A DNA stretch of 47,998 nt from Methylococcaceae bacterium (GTDB lineage Bacteria; Pseudomonadota; Gammaproteobacteria; Methylococcales; Methylomonadaceae). The notes under the pieces were generated by a model. The model had not been told where the DNA came from. It was given only the letters and a program-made list of their open reading frames with translations, and made no database searches. The translations under genes were made by a program, and so were the position numbers. The DNA lies in contig JAKIUK010000030.1 in the NCBI GenBank assembly GCA_021647585.1, positions 1-47,998 of the forward strand, written 5' to 3'. Positions 25,597-35,142 of this stretch are shown here, piece by piece. Position 1 is the stretch's first letter, and the number at the start of each line of letters is the position of its first letter.

Positions 25597-26763
25597 TCAA
25601 TGTTCATATGAAAGTTGCTCATTATAAAGTGCCGCAATTAAATTTGCCTGATAAACCATACCCACAAGACGCCGATCAGAATTAACTATGGGAATTTGCC
25701 TATGTCCATGAATCGACATCAATGAAACAAGCTCTGTTATGTGCATTGTATCTGACAATGTAACAACTGAACTGGTCATAATAAGACCAACAGCTTCTGG
25801 TTTGCTGGCTTTAACATCGGCAGTACGGCGGATAAAACCACGAAATTTATCCTGAAAGCTTTCGTAAGCATTTAAATCAACAAACTTAAAAAAATCATTC
25901 CAGGTTATAATGCCAATTACTCGTCTAGCCCTGTCTAATACCGGTATGGCTTTTAGCTTATGAGTACGCATTATCTGCCAGGCTTGTTCAACCTCAGTCC
26001 CATACTCAACAACGATAACATCTTTTATCATAATATCAGCACATAAAATATTGCCTTTAATCCGTTTAAAAGCATTCCTTTCTACTTGCGTTAATATATG
26101 ACTCAATTCAGCATGGGTCATATCTATAAAAATATCACTATCTTTTAAGGCCAAATTTAAGTCCTGCTCTGAAAAACCGACTTGGTGGCTAGGCTCAACC
26201 ATATTATGCCGCTGACGTTTTTCTTTTTTTACAGGAAGTGGACTAGGGTAAGGTCTTCCCATCACCCAACGATTAACGATGATTACCAGCACCAACATAA
26301 CCATTACATTGACAGCAACTGGAACAAGTACAAAAGAATAACCTAAAGAGGTTATTGATGTGCCCGCCATAATAGGCGTTAAACTTGTTGCCGCTCCTGG
26401 AGGATGTAAGCATCGCAAAAATAACATCATCAGAACAGAACCACCAACTGCTGTCGCTGCCGCTGTAGAGGTTTCCGTAATATTCAAAGCGCAAAAGATA
26501 CCCACTAGAGCAGATACCAATTGCCCCCCAACAAATGGCCAGGGCTGAGCCAATGGGCTTCCAGGTATAAAAAACAAAATAATTGCAGAGGCACCCATGG
26601 AAGCAATAATCATAGGATAGCCAGGCCAAGGCGAAACAATTTTAGTCAACAAAGCGATAAAAAAAATAGAACAAAAACAGGCAAGAAGAGAAAGTAATTT
26701 TGCTTTTAGACTGAAACTGACTGGGTCAATTGTAAAATATTCAAAGAGCCTGATAATTTTCAT
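25597..26763 (-). CDS. HPP family membrane protein with C-terminal CBS pair
   Basis: A 388-residue protein. The N-terminal half has about five membrane helices with the HPP-domain motif CLHPPGAATSLTPIMAG; the C-terminal half is two CBS domains (IMIKDVIVVEYGTEVEQAW... and MTSSVVTLSDTMHITELV...). HPP proteins have been linked to nitrite transport in plant plastids and cyanobacteria, and CBS domains commonly bind adenine nucleotides. Placement 11 bases ahead of bacteriohemerythrin and near nar/nir genes supports nitrite or related anion transport with energy control. The start could be a GTG at 26,808; the ATG at 26,763 is preferred because the family domain begins just after it. Confidence 0.85.
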   Translation of the reverse strand: MKIIRLFEYFTIDPVSFSLKAKLLSLLACFCSIFFIALLTKIVSPWPGYPMIIASMGASAIILFFIPGSPLAQPWPFVGGQLVSALVGIFCALNITETSTAAATAVGGSVLMMLFLRCLHPPGAATSLTPIMAGTSITSLGYSFVLVPVAVNVMVMLVLVIIVNRWVMGRPYPSPLPVKKEKRQRHNMVEPSHQVGFSEQDLNLALKDSDIFIDMTHAELSHILTQVERNAFKRIKGNILCADIMIKDVIVVEYGTEVEQAWQIMRTHKLKAIPVLDRARRVIGIITWNDFFKFVDLNAYESFQDKFRGFIRRTADVKASKPEAVGLIMTSSVVTLSDTMHITELVSLMSIHGHRQIPIVNSDRRLVGMVYQANLIAALYNEQLSYEH

Positions 26764-26869
26764 TATTAAAACTAGTAAATTTGTTAGACATCTACTTCTC
26801 GCGGTCACGGATGCGGAATTTATGTATCTAATTCAGTTTTGCCTATTTGTATTTTAGGCAAAAACCAAC

Positions 26870-27036
26870 CTAGGAGGCTGTCCGAGAATAGAAACCGTAG
26901 CAAGGGGAACCCATTTTGAGTCAGTATTTCCGATCATTTAAGGCGAATAGTTGCGCTATTTAACGAAAATGATCGGAAATACTGGCCAAAATGGGCTTTT
27001 CCGCAGTAGGTTTTCTATTCTCGGACAGGCTCCTAG
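26870..27036. mobile_element. 167-bp palindromic element (MITE-like)
   Basis: Starts ctaggaggctgtccgagaat and ends attctcggacaggctcctag, with further pairing inward (agtatttccgatcattt against aaatgatcggaaatact). Nearly the whole element folds into one long hairpin. No coding sequence. The same outer end occurs at 19,704 beside the 115-bp repeat. Confidence 0.85.
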
Positions 27037-27057
27037 TATTATTAACACATACATAAC

Positions 27058-27081
27058 CGAACGAACGAACGAACGAACGAA
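27058..27081. repeat. Tetranucleotide microsatellite (cgaa)6
   Basis: Six uninterrupted cgaa units immediately after the 167-bp palindrome and between the HPP promoter and the rubredoxin stop. It is outside any likely gene. Confidence 0.9.
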
Positions 27082-27143
27082 GTATAATCTACCAGCCTTT
27101 CTTTGATAAGAAAACAGTAAACAAGTAATATTTCCAGAAAAAG

Positions 27144-27155
27144 GCCATCCATGGC
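27144..27155. repeat. Palindrome gccatccatggc
   Basis: Same core, CCAT-CC-ATGG type, as the repeats at 37,017-37,162. Located just after the rubredoxin stop. Confidence 0.55.
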
Positions 27156-27170
27156 TCACATAGAAAAATA

Positions 27171-27341
27171 TTACGATATTTCACTAAACATGTCTTTTGC
27201 TGCCCCGCAATCAGGACATTCCCAATCCTCAGGTATATCTGCCCATAAAGTTCCAGGAGCAATTCCAGTTTCAGGGTCACCTTTTGCTTCATCGTAAATA
27301 TGACCACAGGTTTTACATTTATATTTTTTTAACTCTGCCAT
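27171..27341 (-). CDS. rubA: Rubredoxin
   Basis: A 56-residue protein with the two iron-binding pairs CKTCGHIY (C9, C12) and CPDCGAAK (C42, C45), and typical GDPETGIAPGT and WADIPEDWECP segments. It carries a single Fe(Cys)4 centre and passes one electron between reductases and, for example, oxygenases, NO reductases or oxidases. The gene is divergent from narK with about 200 bases between. Link to flavorubredoxin-type NO reduction is possible, but no such enzyme is in the window. Confidence 0.95.
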   Translation of the reverse strand: MAELKKYKCKTCGHIYDEAKGDPETGIAPGTLWADIPEDWECPDCGAAKDMFSEIS

Positions 27342-27547
27342 TTTTATTTCCTTTTATACATAATTTATGGTTAAAAAAGATAACCATACCAAATTGTAGC
27401 TTAAAATAAATTGATAATAATAACAATTCTCATACCATACATTTAATTTACTAAAACCTACTTAATACCTTATTTTTACAGGGTAATTGATCTATAATAA
27501 GCGTATAATTTGTATTATTATTTACTTTCTTGAGGGAAAAAACTTAT

Positions 27548-29161
27548 ATGTCCGATCTACAAAAGTGGGATGTCGAAGACGAAGAATTTTGGGAGTCTGA
27601 AGGCAAAAAAATAGCCAATCGTAATCTATGGATTTCTATTCCCAGCTTATTAAATGGCTTTGCTGTCTGGTTGTACTGGGGCATCATCACTGTACAAATG
27701 CTAAACCTTGGATTTCCTTATGAGAAATCTCAATTATTTACACTAATGGCGATTGCCGGTTTAACCGGAGCAACGTTACGAATACCCAGCAGTTTCTTTA
27801 TCCGCTTATGTGGTGGCCGCAATACCATCTTCTTTACTACTGTACTGTTAATACTCCCTGCATTAGGTGCCGGTATTGCTTTGCAAGACAAGAACACACC
27901 ATTCTGGGTATTTCAGATTTTAGCTTTACTCTCTGGTTTTGGAGGCGGTAATTTTGCATCATCCATGTCGAACATCAGCTTTTTCTTCCCGAAAAAAGTA
28001 CAAGGTTTAGCATTAGGGTTAAATGCAGGCTTAGGTAACTTTGGTGTTACTACCATGCAAATCCTTATCCCGCTGTCTATGACCTTTGGCCTTTTTGGAG
28101 CGATGGGGGGCGAGCCCATGATTCTTGAAGCTACCTCTGGGACTCTGATTGGTAAAATACCTGCAGGTACTGAAACTTATCTACAAAATGCCGGATTTAT
28201 CTGGCTGTTATTTCTAGTTCCTCTGGCCTTTTTTACCTGGTTTGGAATGAATAATATCCGTACGGAACATGTTTCTCCAACCGTTCGCAGCCCCATCGTC
28301 AGTTTCAGTATGATTAGTTTCATGCTGTTGATCAGTTTTATCAGTGCAATCTTTGGCTTATGGTTAATGTTACCTGAAGCTGTTCATGGCTCTGGTTTTC
28401 AAGTTCCTAAAGAAATAGCCTTATTTATTGTAATCGCATTAACGGTTTCTTTATTAAAGATTATTCCCGGTCAAATTGGTGAAAGTCTGGGGCGTCAATA
28501 TCTGATTTTTGATAATAAACATACTTGGGTCATGAGTATTATCTATACCATGACTTTTGGCTCTTTTATCGGTTTTGCGGCTTGTTTTCCGCTAGCTATT
28601 AAAGTTATTTTTGGCTATCAACATATAATGATTGATGGTGTCATGAATCATGACGTTCCTAACCCCAACGGCCCCAGTGCATTAATGTATGCGTGGACAG
28701 GGGCTTTTATTGGTGCTCTAATTCGTCCAGTAGGTGGAATGATTGCTGATAAGTTTGGCGGTGCCTGGGTCACTCATATCTGTTCATTCGTAATGGTTCT
28801 AAGTGCGGGTGGAGTTGCTTACTACATGAAAGCAGCATACAGTTCTGCAACACCTGAAGAATTTTTCATTCCCTTCTTAATTCTATTTTTAATTTTATTT
28901 GCAGCAACTGGCATTGGTAATGGCTCAACATTCAGAACCATTTCTCAAGTATTCCCTAAAGAACAAGTTGGTCCGGTATTGGGCTGGACATCCGCAGTTG
29001 CTGCTTATGGTGCTTTCTACATTCCTAAAGTATTTGGAGAGCAAATCAAGGCTACTACTCCAGAAGTTGCCTTAATGGGCTTTGCTTCCTTTTATGTGGT
29101 TTGTATTATGATAAATTGGTGGTTTTATCTGCGTAAAGACGGTGAGTTTTATAACCCATAG
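27548..29161 (+). CDS. narK: Nitrate/nitrite transporter NarK (NNP/MFS family)
   Basis: A 537-residue MFS protein with twelve or more membrane helices. Nitrate-signature glycine-rich stretches are FGGGNFASSMSNISFFFPKK (near 134-153) and ATGIGNGSTFRTISQVFPK (near 454-472), and conserved Arg residues are in helices 2 and 8. It imports nitrate, by proton symport or by exchange for nitrite. ATG 27,548 is taken because gaggg lies 12 bases before it; an upstream TTG (27,530) would place that site inside the gene. It precedes narGHJI on the same strand but is separated by about 640 bases holding a decayed RAYT. Confidence 0.93.
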   Translation: MSDLQKWDVEDEEFWESEGKKIANRNLWISIPSLLNGFAVWLYWGIITVQMLNLGFPYEKSQLFTLMAIAGLTGATLRIPSSFFIRLCGGRNTIFFTTVLLILPALGAGIALQDKNTPFWVFQILALLSGFGGGNFASSMSNISFFFPKKVQGLALGLNAGLGNFGVTTMQILIPLSMTFGLFGAMGGEPMILEATSGTLIGKIPAGTETYLQNAGFIWLLFLVPLAFFTWFGMNNIRTEHVSPTVRSPIVSFSMISFMLLISFISAIFGLWLMLPEAVHGSGFQVPKEIALFIVIALTVSLLKIIPGQIGESLGRQYLIFDNKHTWVMSIIYTMTFGSFIGFAACFPLAIKVIFGYQHIMIDGVMNHDVPNPNGPSALMYAWTGAFIGALIRPVGGMIADKFGGAWVTHICSFVMVLSAGGVAYYMKAAYSSATPEEFFIPFLILFLILFAATGIGNGSTFRTISQVFPKEQVGPVLGWTSAVAAYGAFYIPKVFGEQIKATTPEVALMGFASFYVVCIMINWWFYLRKDGEFYNP

Positions 29162-29167
29162 TATTCT

Positions 29168-29197
29168 GGGGCGCTGGCTTTATTTAGCCTGTGCCCC
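29168..29197 (+). terminator. Hairpin after narK
   Basis: ggggc...ggct pairs with agcc...gcccc around a short T-rich loop, 7 bases after the narK stop. No long T-run follows. It could be a weak terminator or a decayed copy of the caggctttagcctg repeat. Confidence 0.45.
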
Positions 29198-29353
29198 TAT
29201 TTCATATATTATGACTCGAAAAAGTTTGCATCATTACAGTGAAAAAGAGGTTTTTCAATTCATTACTTTTAGAACATAAGACAGCATAGACCCTTATTTA
29301 CGGAAACTTTCTAAGTTGATGGATATTGTGATCAATCGAATAAGCGTTGCTAT

Positions 29354-29695
29354 TTGAATAATGAGATTATTACTATGATGATCACTTATATTCAATCTCT
29401 AGAGCCTGATTTTTATATATTTATTGCCGTCAGCATTATGCTAAATCATGTACTTTTATTAATTCAGCAAAAGCAAGAATTACGTATTATCATGCAAAAA
29501 ATCAAAAGCAGCACAGCATTTCAAATCAATAAACTGCTTTCAAGAAAAGGAATTTTCTGGGAAAAGTCTTATTTTGATAAAGCAGTTCGAAATGAAAAGC
29601 ATTTTAATACCGTTTATAGATATATTAAAAACAATGCTTACAAAGCAAATTTAAAAAATAAAGATTTAAGGTTTTACGGGGCATATAGCAGTTAA
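29354..29695 (+). pseudogene. Degenerate RAYT transposase with broken HUH motif
   Basis: A 113-residue frame. STAFQINKLLSRKGIFWEKS followed by YFDKAVRNEKHFNTVYRYI matches the C-terminal half of REP-associated transposases (usual form FT-YQINKLLGRKG-FWQ-E-FDHIVRNE--L--IV-YI). Upstream, IMLNHVLLLI stands where NHVHLLI is expected: the second His of the HUH motif is Leu. The N-terminal third is missing or unrecognisable, and the NPVKAG signature has become NNAYKAN. It should be inactive. A perfect inverted repeat (29,709-29,760) lies 13 bases behind it, as a REP would. The start TTG 29,354 is unlikely to be real. Confidence 0.7.
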
Positions 29696-29708
29696 TAAAT
29701 AAAACTGA

Positions 29709-29760
29709 GGCGCAGGCTTTAGCCTGCTCTCTGCAAAATAAGCAGGCTAAAGCCTGCGCC
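29709..29760. repeat. Perfect 20-bp-arm inverted repeat
   Basis: ggcgcaggctttagcctgct (29,709-29,728) and its exact complement agcaggctaaagcctgcgcc (29,741-29,760) with a 12-base loop. Each arm is itself nearly palindromic (gcaggctttagcctgc). Related pieces occur near 24,395, 29,168 and 39,818. It ends about 37 bases before narG, so it would fold in the narG leader. Confidence 0.92.
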
Positions 29761-29797
29761 CCATTGATAACAAATTTATTTAACAGGAGAAAAATCG

Positions 29798-32700
29798 ATG
29801 AGTCATTTTTTAGACCGTCTAAGCTTTTTCAAAAAAGTCCAGTCTACTTTTTCAGGTGGCCATGGCATAGTCACTAATGAAGATCGTCAATGGGAAGACG
29901 GCTACCGAAACCGCTGGCGTTTCGATAAAGTCGTTCGCTCTACTCACGGTGTAAACTGTACCGGTAGTTGTTCATGGAATATCCACGTCAAAAACGGCCT
30001 GGTTGCATTTGAAATGCAAGCCACTGATTATCCCCGTACCCGACCAGACATACCTAACCATGAACCTCGCGGTTGTCCACGTGGCGCTAGTTTTTCCTGG
30101 TATTTATACAGTCCATTAAGAGTAAAACACCCACTTATTCGTGAGCGTCTGGTCTCTTTATACAGAGAAGAACGCGATTCAGGTAAAGACCCTGTTGAAG
30201 CCTGGGCTGCCATTCAAGAAGACCCCGAAAAACGTAAAAAATACACCGCTGTTCGTGGTTTAGGTGGTTTTGTTCGCGTTGACTGGGAAGAAGTTTCTGA
30301 AATTATAGCTGCTTCTAATATATACACTATTAAAGCACACGGCCCAGATAGAATAGCAGGGTTCTCCCCTATTCCTGCTATGTCGATGATTAGTTATGCA
30401 GCCGGAAGTCGTTACTTATCATTAATCGGTGGCGCATGTCTTTCATTTTATGATTGGTATTGTGATTTACCGCCTGCTTCACCACAAGTTTGGGGTGAAC
30501 AGACCGATGTACCTGAGTCAGCGGATTGGTATAACTCTACCTATATTGTAGTTGCAGGTTCAAATTTACCAATGACACGAACACCCGATGCGCATTTCTA
30601 CTCAGAAGTACGCTACAAAGGTACCAAAATAGTTGCAATATCGCCTGATTATGCAGAATACGTTAAATTTTCTGATCTTTGGATGCCTGCAAAACAAGGC
30701 ACTGATGCCGCTATCTTTTTAGCTATGGGTCATGTTGCCTTAAAAGAATTCTTTATTGATAAACAAGATGCTTACTTTGAAGAATATGCCCGCACATACA
30801 CTGACATGCCAATGTTAGTGGTATTAGATAAATACAAAAGATCTTATGTGAGCGGTCGATTTGTACGTGCCGCTGATTTTGATGATTCTTTAGGTGAAGA
30901 CAATAACCCTGATTGGAAAACTGTTGTTATTGATGAAAAAACGGGTGATATTTTTGCACCTAACGGCTCTATCGGATTCCGTTGGGGAGAAGAAGGTAAA
31001 TGGAACCTGGTCTCCAAAAAAGGCAGAAAAAACACTAAACCACGTCTCAGTCTTATTTTTGATAAAGACGACACGGTTGATGTGTTATTCCCTGATTTCC
31101 AATCAGGTATTGACGTACCGATGAAACGTAAGGTACCCGTTAAAAAAGTCATCATTAATGGCAAAGAAACATTTGTTACAACAGTGTTTGACCTACAGCT
31201 AGCACAATACGGCCTAGACCGTGGCTTAGGTGGTAGTGCTGCAAAAGGTTACGATGATGCCAGCATTCCAAATACGCCAGCATGGGCTGAAAAAATCACT
31301 GGGGTAAAACAAGCGGATATTATCCGTAGTGGTCGTGAGTTTGCTGACAATGCATCTAAAACTATGGGTAAATCTATGGTTATCGTAGGTGCAGGTATAA
31401 ACCACTGGTATCACACTGATATGGCTTACCGTGCCATTATGAACCTATTGCATATGTGTGGCTGTATTGGTCAAAGTGGTGGCGGCTGGTGCCATTATGT
31501 GGGACAAGAAAAACTACGTCCACAAGCAGGCTGGGCACCCGTTGCTTTTGCATTGGACTGGCAAAAACCACCCCGTCATATGAACGGCACTACATACTTC
31601 TACTTCCATTCTGATCAATGGCGTTATGAAAAATTAGAAGCGGATGTTTTGTTGGCATCAACTGCGCAAGCTAGTTATAAAGGTCATAATCTGGCTGATT
31701 ACAATGTGGTGTCACAACGCTTGGGCTGGTTACCCTCAGCGCCTCACTTTAACAAAAATCCATTAGATATTGTTAAAGATGCTGAAACAGCAGGTGCCAC
31801 AGATGAAAAAGGTGTAGCTGATTACCTAGTTGAACAATTAAAATCAGGGGATATTAAATTTGCATCAGAAGATATTGATGCACCTGAAAATCACCCGCGT
31901 AACCTGTTTGTCTGGCGCGCTAACTTGATTGGCTCCAGTGCTAAGGGTCATGAATATTTTCTTAAACATTTACTGGGCGCACAAAATGGCGTGATGCAAG
32001 ATGTGCTTCCCGAGGCGGAAGGACAGGAAATTGTGTGGCATAAAGATGCACCGATTGCCAAACTAGATTTAATGGTTGATATTAACTTCCGTTTAAATTC
32101 AACAGGCGCTTATTCAGATATCGTGTTACCGACTGCAACCTGGTATGAGAAAAATGATTTAAATACCACAGACATGCATCCATTCATCCATCCATTAACT
32201 CAGGCTGTTGACCCAGGTTGGGAGTCGCGTTCAGATTGGCAAATTTTTAAAACGATCGCTAAATCTTTCTCTGAATTAGCTGAGAAACATCTCGGTGTTC
32301 AAAAAGATGTGGTGGCTTTGCCTCTTCTGCATGACACGCCCGCTGAACTTGCTCAGGCTATGGATGTTAAAGACTGGAAACGGGGGGAATGCGAACCTGT
32401 TCCAGGTAAAACAATGCCTGTATTAAAAGTAGTTGAGCGTGACTTTGCCAATACCTACAAAAAATTCACCGCTTTAGGGCCATTACTGCCCAAACAAGGT
32501 AATAACATTAAAGGTATCGACTGGAATACAGAGAAAGAATACGAACATCTAAAAGCAATTAATTACACCATTAAAGAACAGGGTATCACTAAAGGTATGC
32601 CTTCTTTAGAAGATGATATTAGTGTTTGTGAAACTATTTTATCTCTGGCTCCTGAAACCAATGGTGAAGTAGCGGTTAAATCGTGGAAAGCGTTAAGTAC

Positions 32701-33574
32701 TAAAACAGGGGTTGATCATACTCATCTGGCTTTACCGCGTGAAGACGATAAAATCACTTTCCGTGATATTAAAGCGCAACCTCGTAAAATCATTACCGCA
32801 CCCACTTGGAGTGGTATCGAATCTGAAAAAGTAAGCTACAACGCATGTTATACCAATATCCATGAACATATCCCATTCCGTACCCTGACGGGACGTGCTC
32901 AGTACTATCAAGATCACCAGTGGATGCGTGATTTTGGTGAAGCATTCTGTACTTACAAACCCGCTGTTGACATGCTTTCAATCGCTGAAATGATGAAGAA
33001 AGTGGGTGATAAGCCGCATTTAAAACTTAACTGGATTACTCCTCATAGCAAATGGGGTATCCATAGTACTTATCAGGACAATCAACGCATGTTGACTCTA
33101 TCTCGTGGCGGGCCTCATCTTTGGATTTCTGAAACCGATGCCGAGAAAGCTGATATTAAAGATAACGACTGGGTAGAGGCACTTAATATTAATGGTGCGA
33201 CCATTGCCAGAGCCGTTGTTAGTCAACGGGTTCCTGATGGCATGGCCATGATGTATCACGCGCAGGAAAAAAACGTTAATGTGCCTGGCTCTAATACTAC
33301 CGGTAAACGAGGCGGTATTTTAAACAGTGTCACCCGTATTACCGTTAAACCGACACATATGATTGGCGGATATGCCCAATTAAGTTATGGCTTCAACTAT
33401 TATGGAACCATTGGTTCACAACGTGACGAATATGTCATCTTGCATAAAATTGAAGATCAGGACATTCAGTGGTTAGAAGAGCCGTTAACGGCTGAAAAAG
33501 AACAACAACTGAATCCAGAAGGCGTGCATCAAGCACCATACACTTACACAGATGAGTCGGAGACACAACAATGA
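29798..33574 (+). CDS. narG: Respiratory nitrate reductase alpha subunit NarG
   Basis: A 1258-residue NarG. Ligands of the FS0 [4Fe-4S] cluster: H50, C54, C58 and C93 (HGVNCTGSC and RGCPRG). The molybdenum ligand is D223 in YDWYCDLPPASPQ. It reduces nitrate to nitrite at a bis-MGD centre on the cytoplasmic face of the membrane; no twin-arginine export motif with RR is visible, consistent with the cytoplasmic type. The ribosome site aggag is 8 bases ahead. It overlaps narH by 4 bases (ATGA). First gene of narGHJI. Confidence 0.98.
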   Translation: MSHFLDRLSFFKKVQSTFSGGHGIVTNEDRQWEDGYRNRWRFDKVVRSTHGVNCTGSCSWNIHVKNGLVAFEMQATDYPRTRPDIPNHEPRGCPRGASFSWYLYSPLRVKHPLIRERLVSLYREERDSGKDPVEAWAAIQEDPEKRKKYTAVRGLGGFVRVDWEEVSEIIAASNIYTIKAHGPDRIAGFSPIPAMSMISYAAGSRYLSLIGGACLSFYDWYCDLPPASPQVWGEQTDVPESADWYNSTYIVVAGSNLPMTRTPDAHFYSEVRYKGTKIVAISPDYAEYVKFSDLWMPAKQGTDAAIFLAMGHVALKEFFIDKQDAYFEEYARTYTDMPMLVVLDKYKRSYVSGRFVRAADFDDSLGEDNNPDWKTVVIDEKTGDIFAPNGSIGFRWGEEGKWNLVSKKGRKNTKPRLSLIFDKDDTVDVLFPDFQSGIDVPMKRKVPVKKVIINGKETFVTTVFDLQLAQYGLDRGLGGSAAKGYDDASIPNTPAWAEKITGVKQADIIRSGREFADNASKTMGKSMVIVGAGINHWYHTDMAYRAIMNLLHMCGCIGQSGGGWCHYVGQEKLRPQAGWAPVAFALDWQKPPRHMNGTTYFYFHSDQWRYEKLEADVLLASTAQASYKGHNLADYNVVSQRLGWLPSAPHFNKNPLDIVKDAETAGATDEKGVADYLVEQLKSGDIKFASEDIDAPENHPRNLFVWRANLIGSSAKGHEYFLKHLLGAQNGVMQDVLPEAEGQEIVWHKDAPIAKLDLMVDINFRLNSTGAYSDIVLPTATWYEKNDLNTTDMHPFIHPLTQAVDPGWESRSDWQIFKTIAKSFSELAEKHLGVQKDVVALPLLHDTPAELAQAMDVKDWKRGECEPVPGKTMPVLKVVERDFANTYKKFTALGPLLPKQGNNIKGIDWNTEKEYEHLKAINYTIKEQGITKGMPSLEDDISVCETILSLAPETNGEVAVKSWKALSTKTGVDHTHLALPREDDKITFRDIKAQPRKIITAPTWSGIESEKVSYNACYTNIHEHIPFRTLTGRAQYYQDHQWMRDFGEAFCTYKPAVDMLSIAEMMKKVGDKPHLKLNWITPHSKWGIHSTYQDNQRMLTLSRGGPHLWISETDAEKADIKDNDWVEALNINGATIARAVVSQRVPDGMAMMYHAQEKNVNVPGSNTTGKRGGILNSVTRITVKPTHMIGGYAQLSYGFNYYGTIGSQRDEYVILHKIEDQDIQWLEEPLTAEKEQQLNPEGVHQAPYTYTDESETQQ

Positions 33575-35142
33575 AAGTAAGAGCAAATTTTTCACTGGTG
33601 ATGAATCTCGATAAATGTATCGGTTGCCACACCTGTTCAGTAACTTGTAAAAACGTCTGGACTAACCGTAAGGGAATAGAATACGCCTGGTTTAATAATG
33701 TTGAATCTAAACCCGGCATTGGTTATCCAAAAAACTGGGAAGACCAGGAACAATGGAATGGTGGCTGGGTTCTGGAAAAAGGTAAACTGCAATTAAAATC
33801 AGGTAGTCGTAGAAATATTTTGAAGAATATTTTCATGAATCCTAATATGCCTACGATTGATGATTACTACGAACCTTTCACATATGACTATGCCACACTG
33901 CAAAACAGCGAATTAGTTGAAGCAACTCCGACTGCAAGACCTCGATCGTTGATTGATGGATCGCGCATGGAAAAAATCGAGTGGGGACCCAACTGGGAAG
34001 ATGATTTGGGTGGTAAGTTTAAACACCGTAGTAAGGATACTAACTTTAGCGACATGGAAAAACAGGTTTATGGCGAGTTTGAACAAACCTTCCTCATGTA
34101 TCTGCCACGCATGTGTAACCATTGTGTTAATCCAGCCTGTGTTGCCGCCTGTCCTTCAGGCTCTTTATATAAACGTGAAGAAGACGGTATTGTCCTGGTT
34201 GACCAGGATAAATGTCGTAGCTGGCGTATGTGTATCAGTGCCTGCCCGTACAAAAAAATGTTCTACAACTGGGAATCTGGCAAAGCAGAGAAATGTACAG
34301 GCTGTTACCCTCGCGTAGAATCAGGCTTGCCAACAGTTTGCTCAGAATCCTGCGTAGGTCGTATTCGTTATAATGGTGTGATGCTTTATGATGCAGACCG
34401 TATTGAAGAATTGGCATCAGTAGAAAATGATCAGGATTTATACCAGGCACAATTGGATATTTTCCTAGACCCCAATGATCCTGAAGTCATTAAGCAAGCC
34501 AAAGAAGACGGTATTCCTGAATCCTGGATGGATGCAGCACGCAAATCTCCAATTTATAAATTAATTGTAGACTGGAAAGTAGCTTTCCCATTACATCCAG
34601 AGTTTCGAACTATGCCGATGGTCTGGTATGTACCACCTCTTTCACCTGTGCAATCACAAATTGACCAGGGCAATCTGTCAACCATGGCAGATGGGGCCAT
34701 TCCAAGCATCGAAAACCTACGGTTACCTATGAAATATTTGGCTAACATGTTTACTGCAGGTGATGAAAAACCCATCGTAGCCGCTTTAAAACGAATGATT
34801 GCTATGCGTAGTTTTTATCGCTCAAAAAATGTTGAGGGTAAAACAGATTTAGCGGTATTGGAAGAAGTCGGGTTAAACGAAGAGCAGGTCAATGAAATGT
34901 ATCGTTATATGGCGATTGCAAATTACGAAGATCGTTTTGTGATTCCTACCAGCCATGAAGAGCTGCGTCAGGAAGATTTCCACAGTTTCCAAGGGCAAAA
35001 TGGTTTTAGCTTTGGTAATGACGGTTGTAGTATTAGCCCAAATGCTTCGCTATTCCCAGATAAAAGAACTAGCACAGAAGATACTTTAGAATTTGTACGA
35101 TATCACCCTGCAGCTAAACGCTCTGATGGGGAAACAGCATGA
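33571..35142 (+). CDS. narH: Respiratory nitrate reductase beta subunit NarH
   Basis: A 523-residue electron-transfer subunit with four Cys clusters: CIGCHTCSVTCKNVW, CNHCVNPACVAACPSG, CRSWRMCISACPYKK and CTGCYPRVESG...CSESCVGR. Trp in place of the second Cys in the third group marks the [3Fe-4S] centre normal for NarH. It conducts electrons from NarI hemes to NarG. Overlaps narG and narJ by 4 bases each. Confidence 0.98.
   Translation: MKVRANFSLVMNLDKCIGCHTCSVTCKNVWTNRKGIEYAWFNNVESKPGIGYPKNWEDQEQWNGGWVLEKGKLQLKSGSRRNILKNIFMNPNMPTIDDYYEPFTYDYATLQNSELVEATPTARPRSLIDGSRMEKIEWGPNWEDDLGGKFKHRSKDTNFSDMEKQVYGEFEQTFLMYLPRMCNHCVNPACVAACPSGSLYKREEDGIVLVDQDKCRSWRMCISACPYKKMFYNWESGKAEKCTGCYPRVESGLPTVCSESCVGRIRYNGVMLYDADRIEELASVENDQDLYQAQLDIFLDPNDPEVIKQAKEDGIPESWMDAARKSPIYKLIVDWKVAFPLHPEFRTMPMVWYVPPLSPVQSQIDQGNLSTMADGAIPSIENLRLPMKYLANMFTAGDEKPIVAALKRMIAMRSFYRSKNVEGKTDLAVLEEVGLNEEQVNEMYRYMAIANYEDRFVIPTSHEELRQEDFHSFQGQNGFSFGNDGCSISPNASLFPDKRTSTEDTLEFVRYHPAAKRSDGETA

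Noticed and set aside
27411..27424. FNR-type site ttgataataataac upstream of narK
   Set aside because: The first half matches TTGAT but the second half departs from ATCAA at several bases, and it lies far (about 125 bases) from the start. In AT-rich DNA this is expected by chance.
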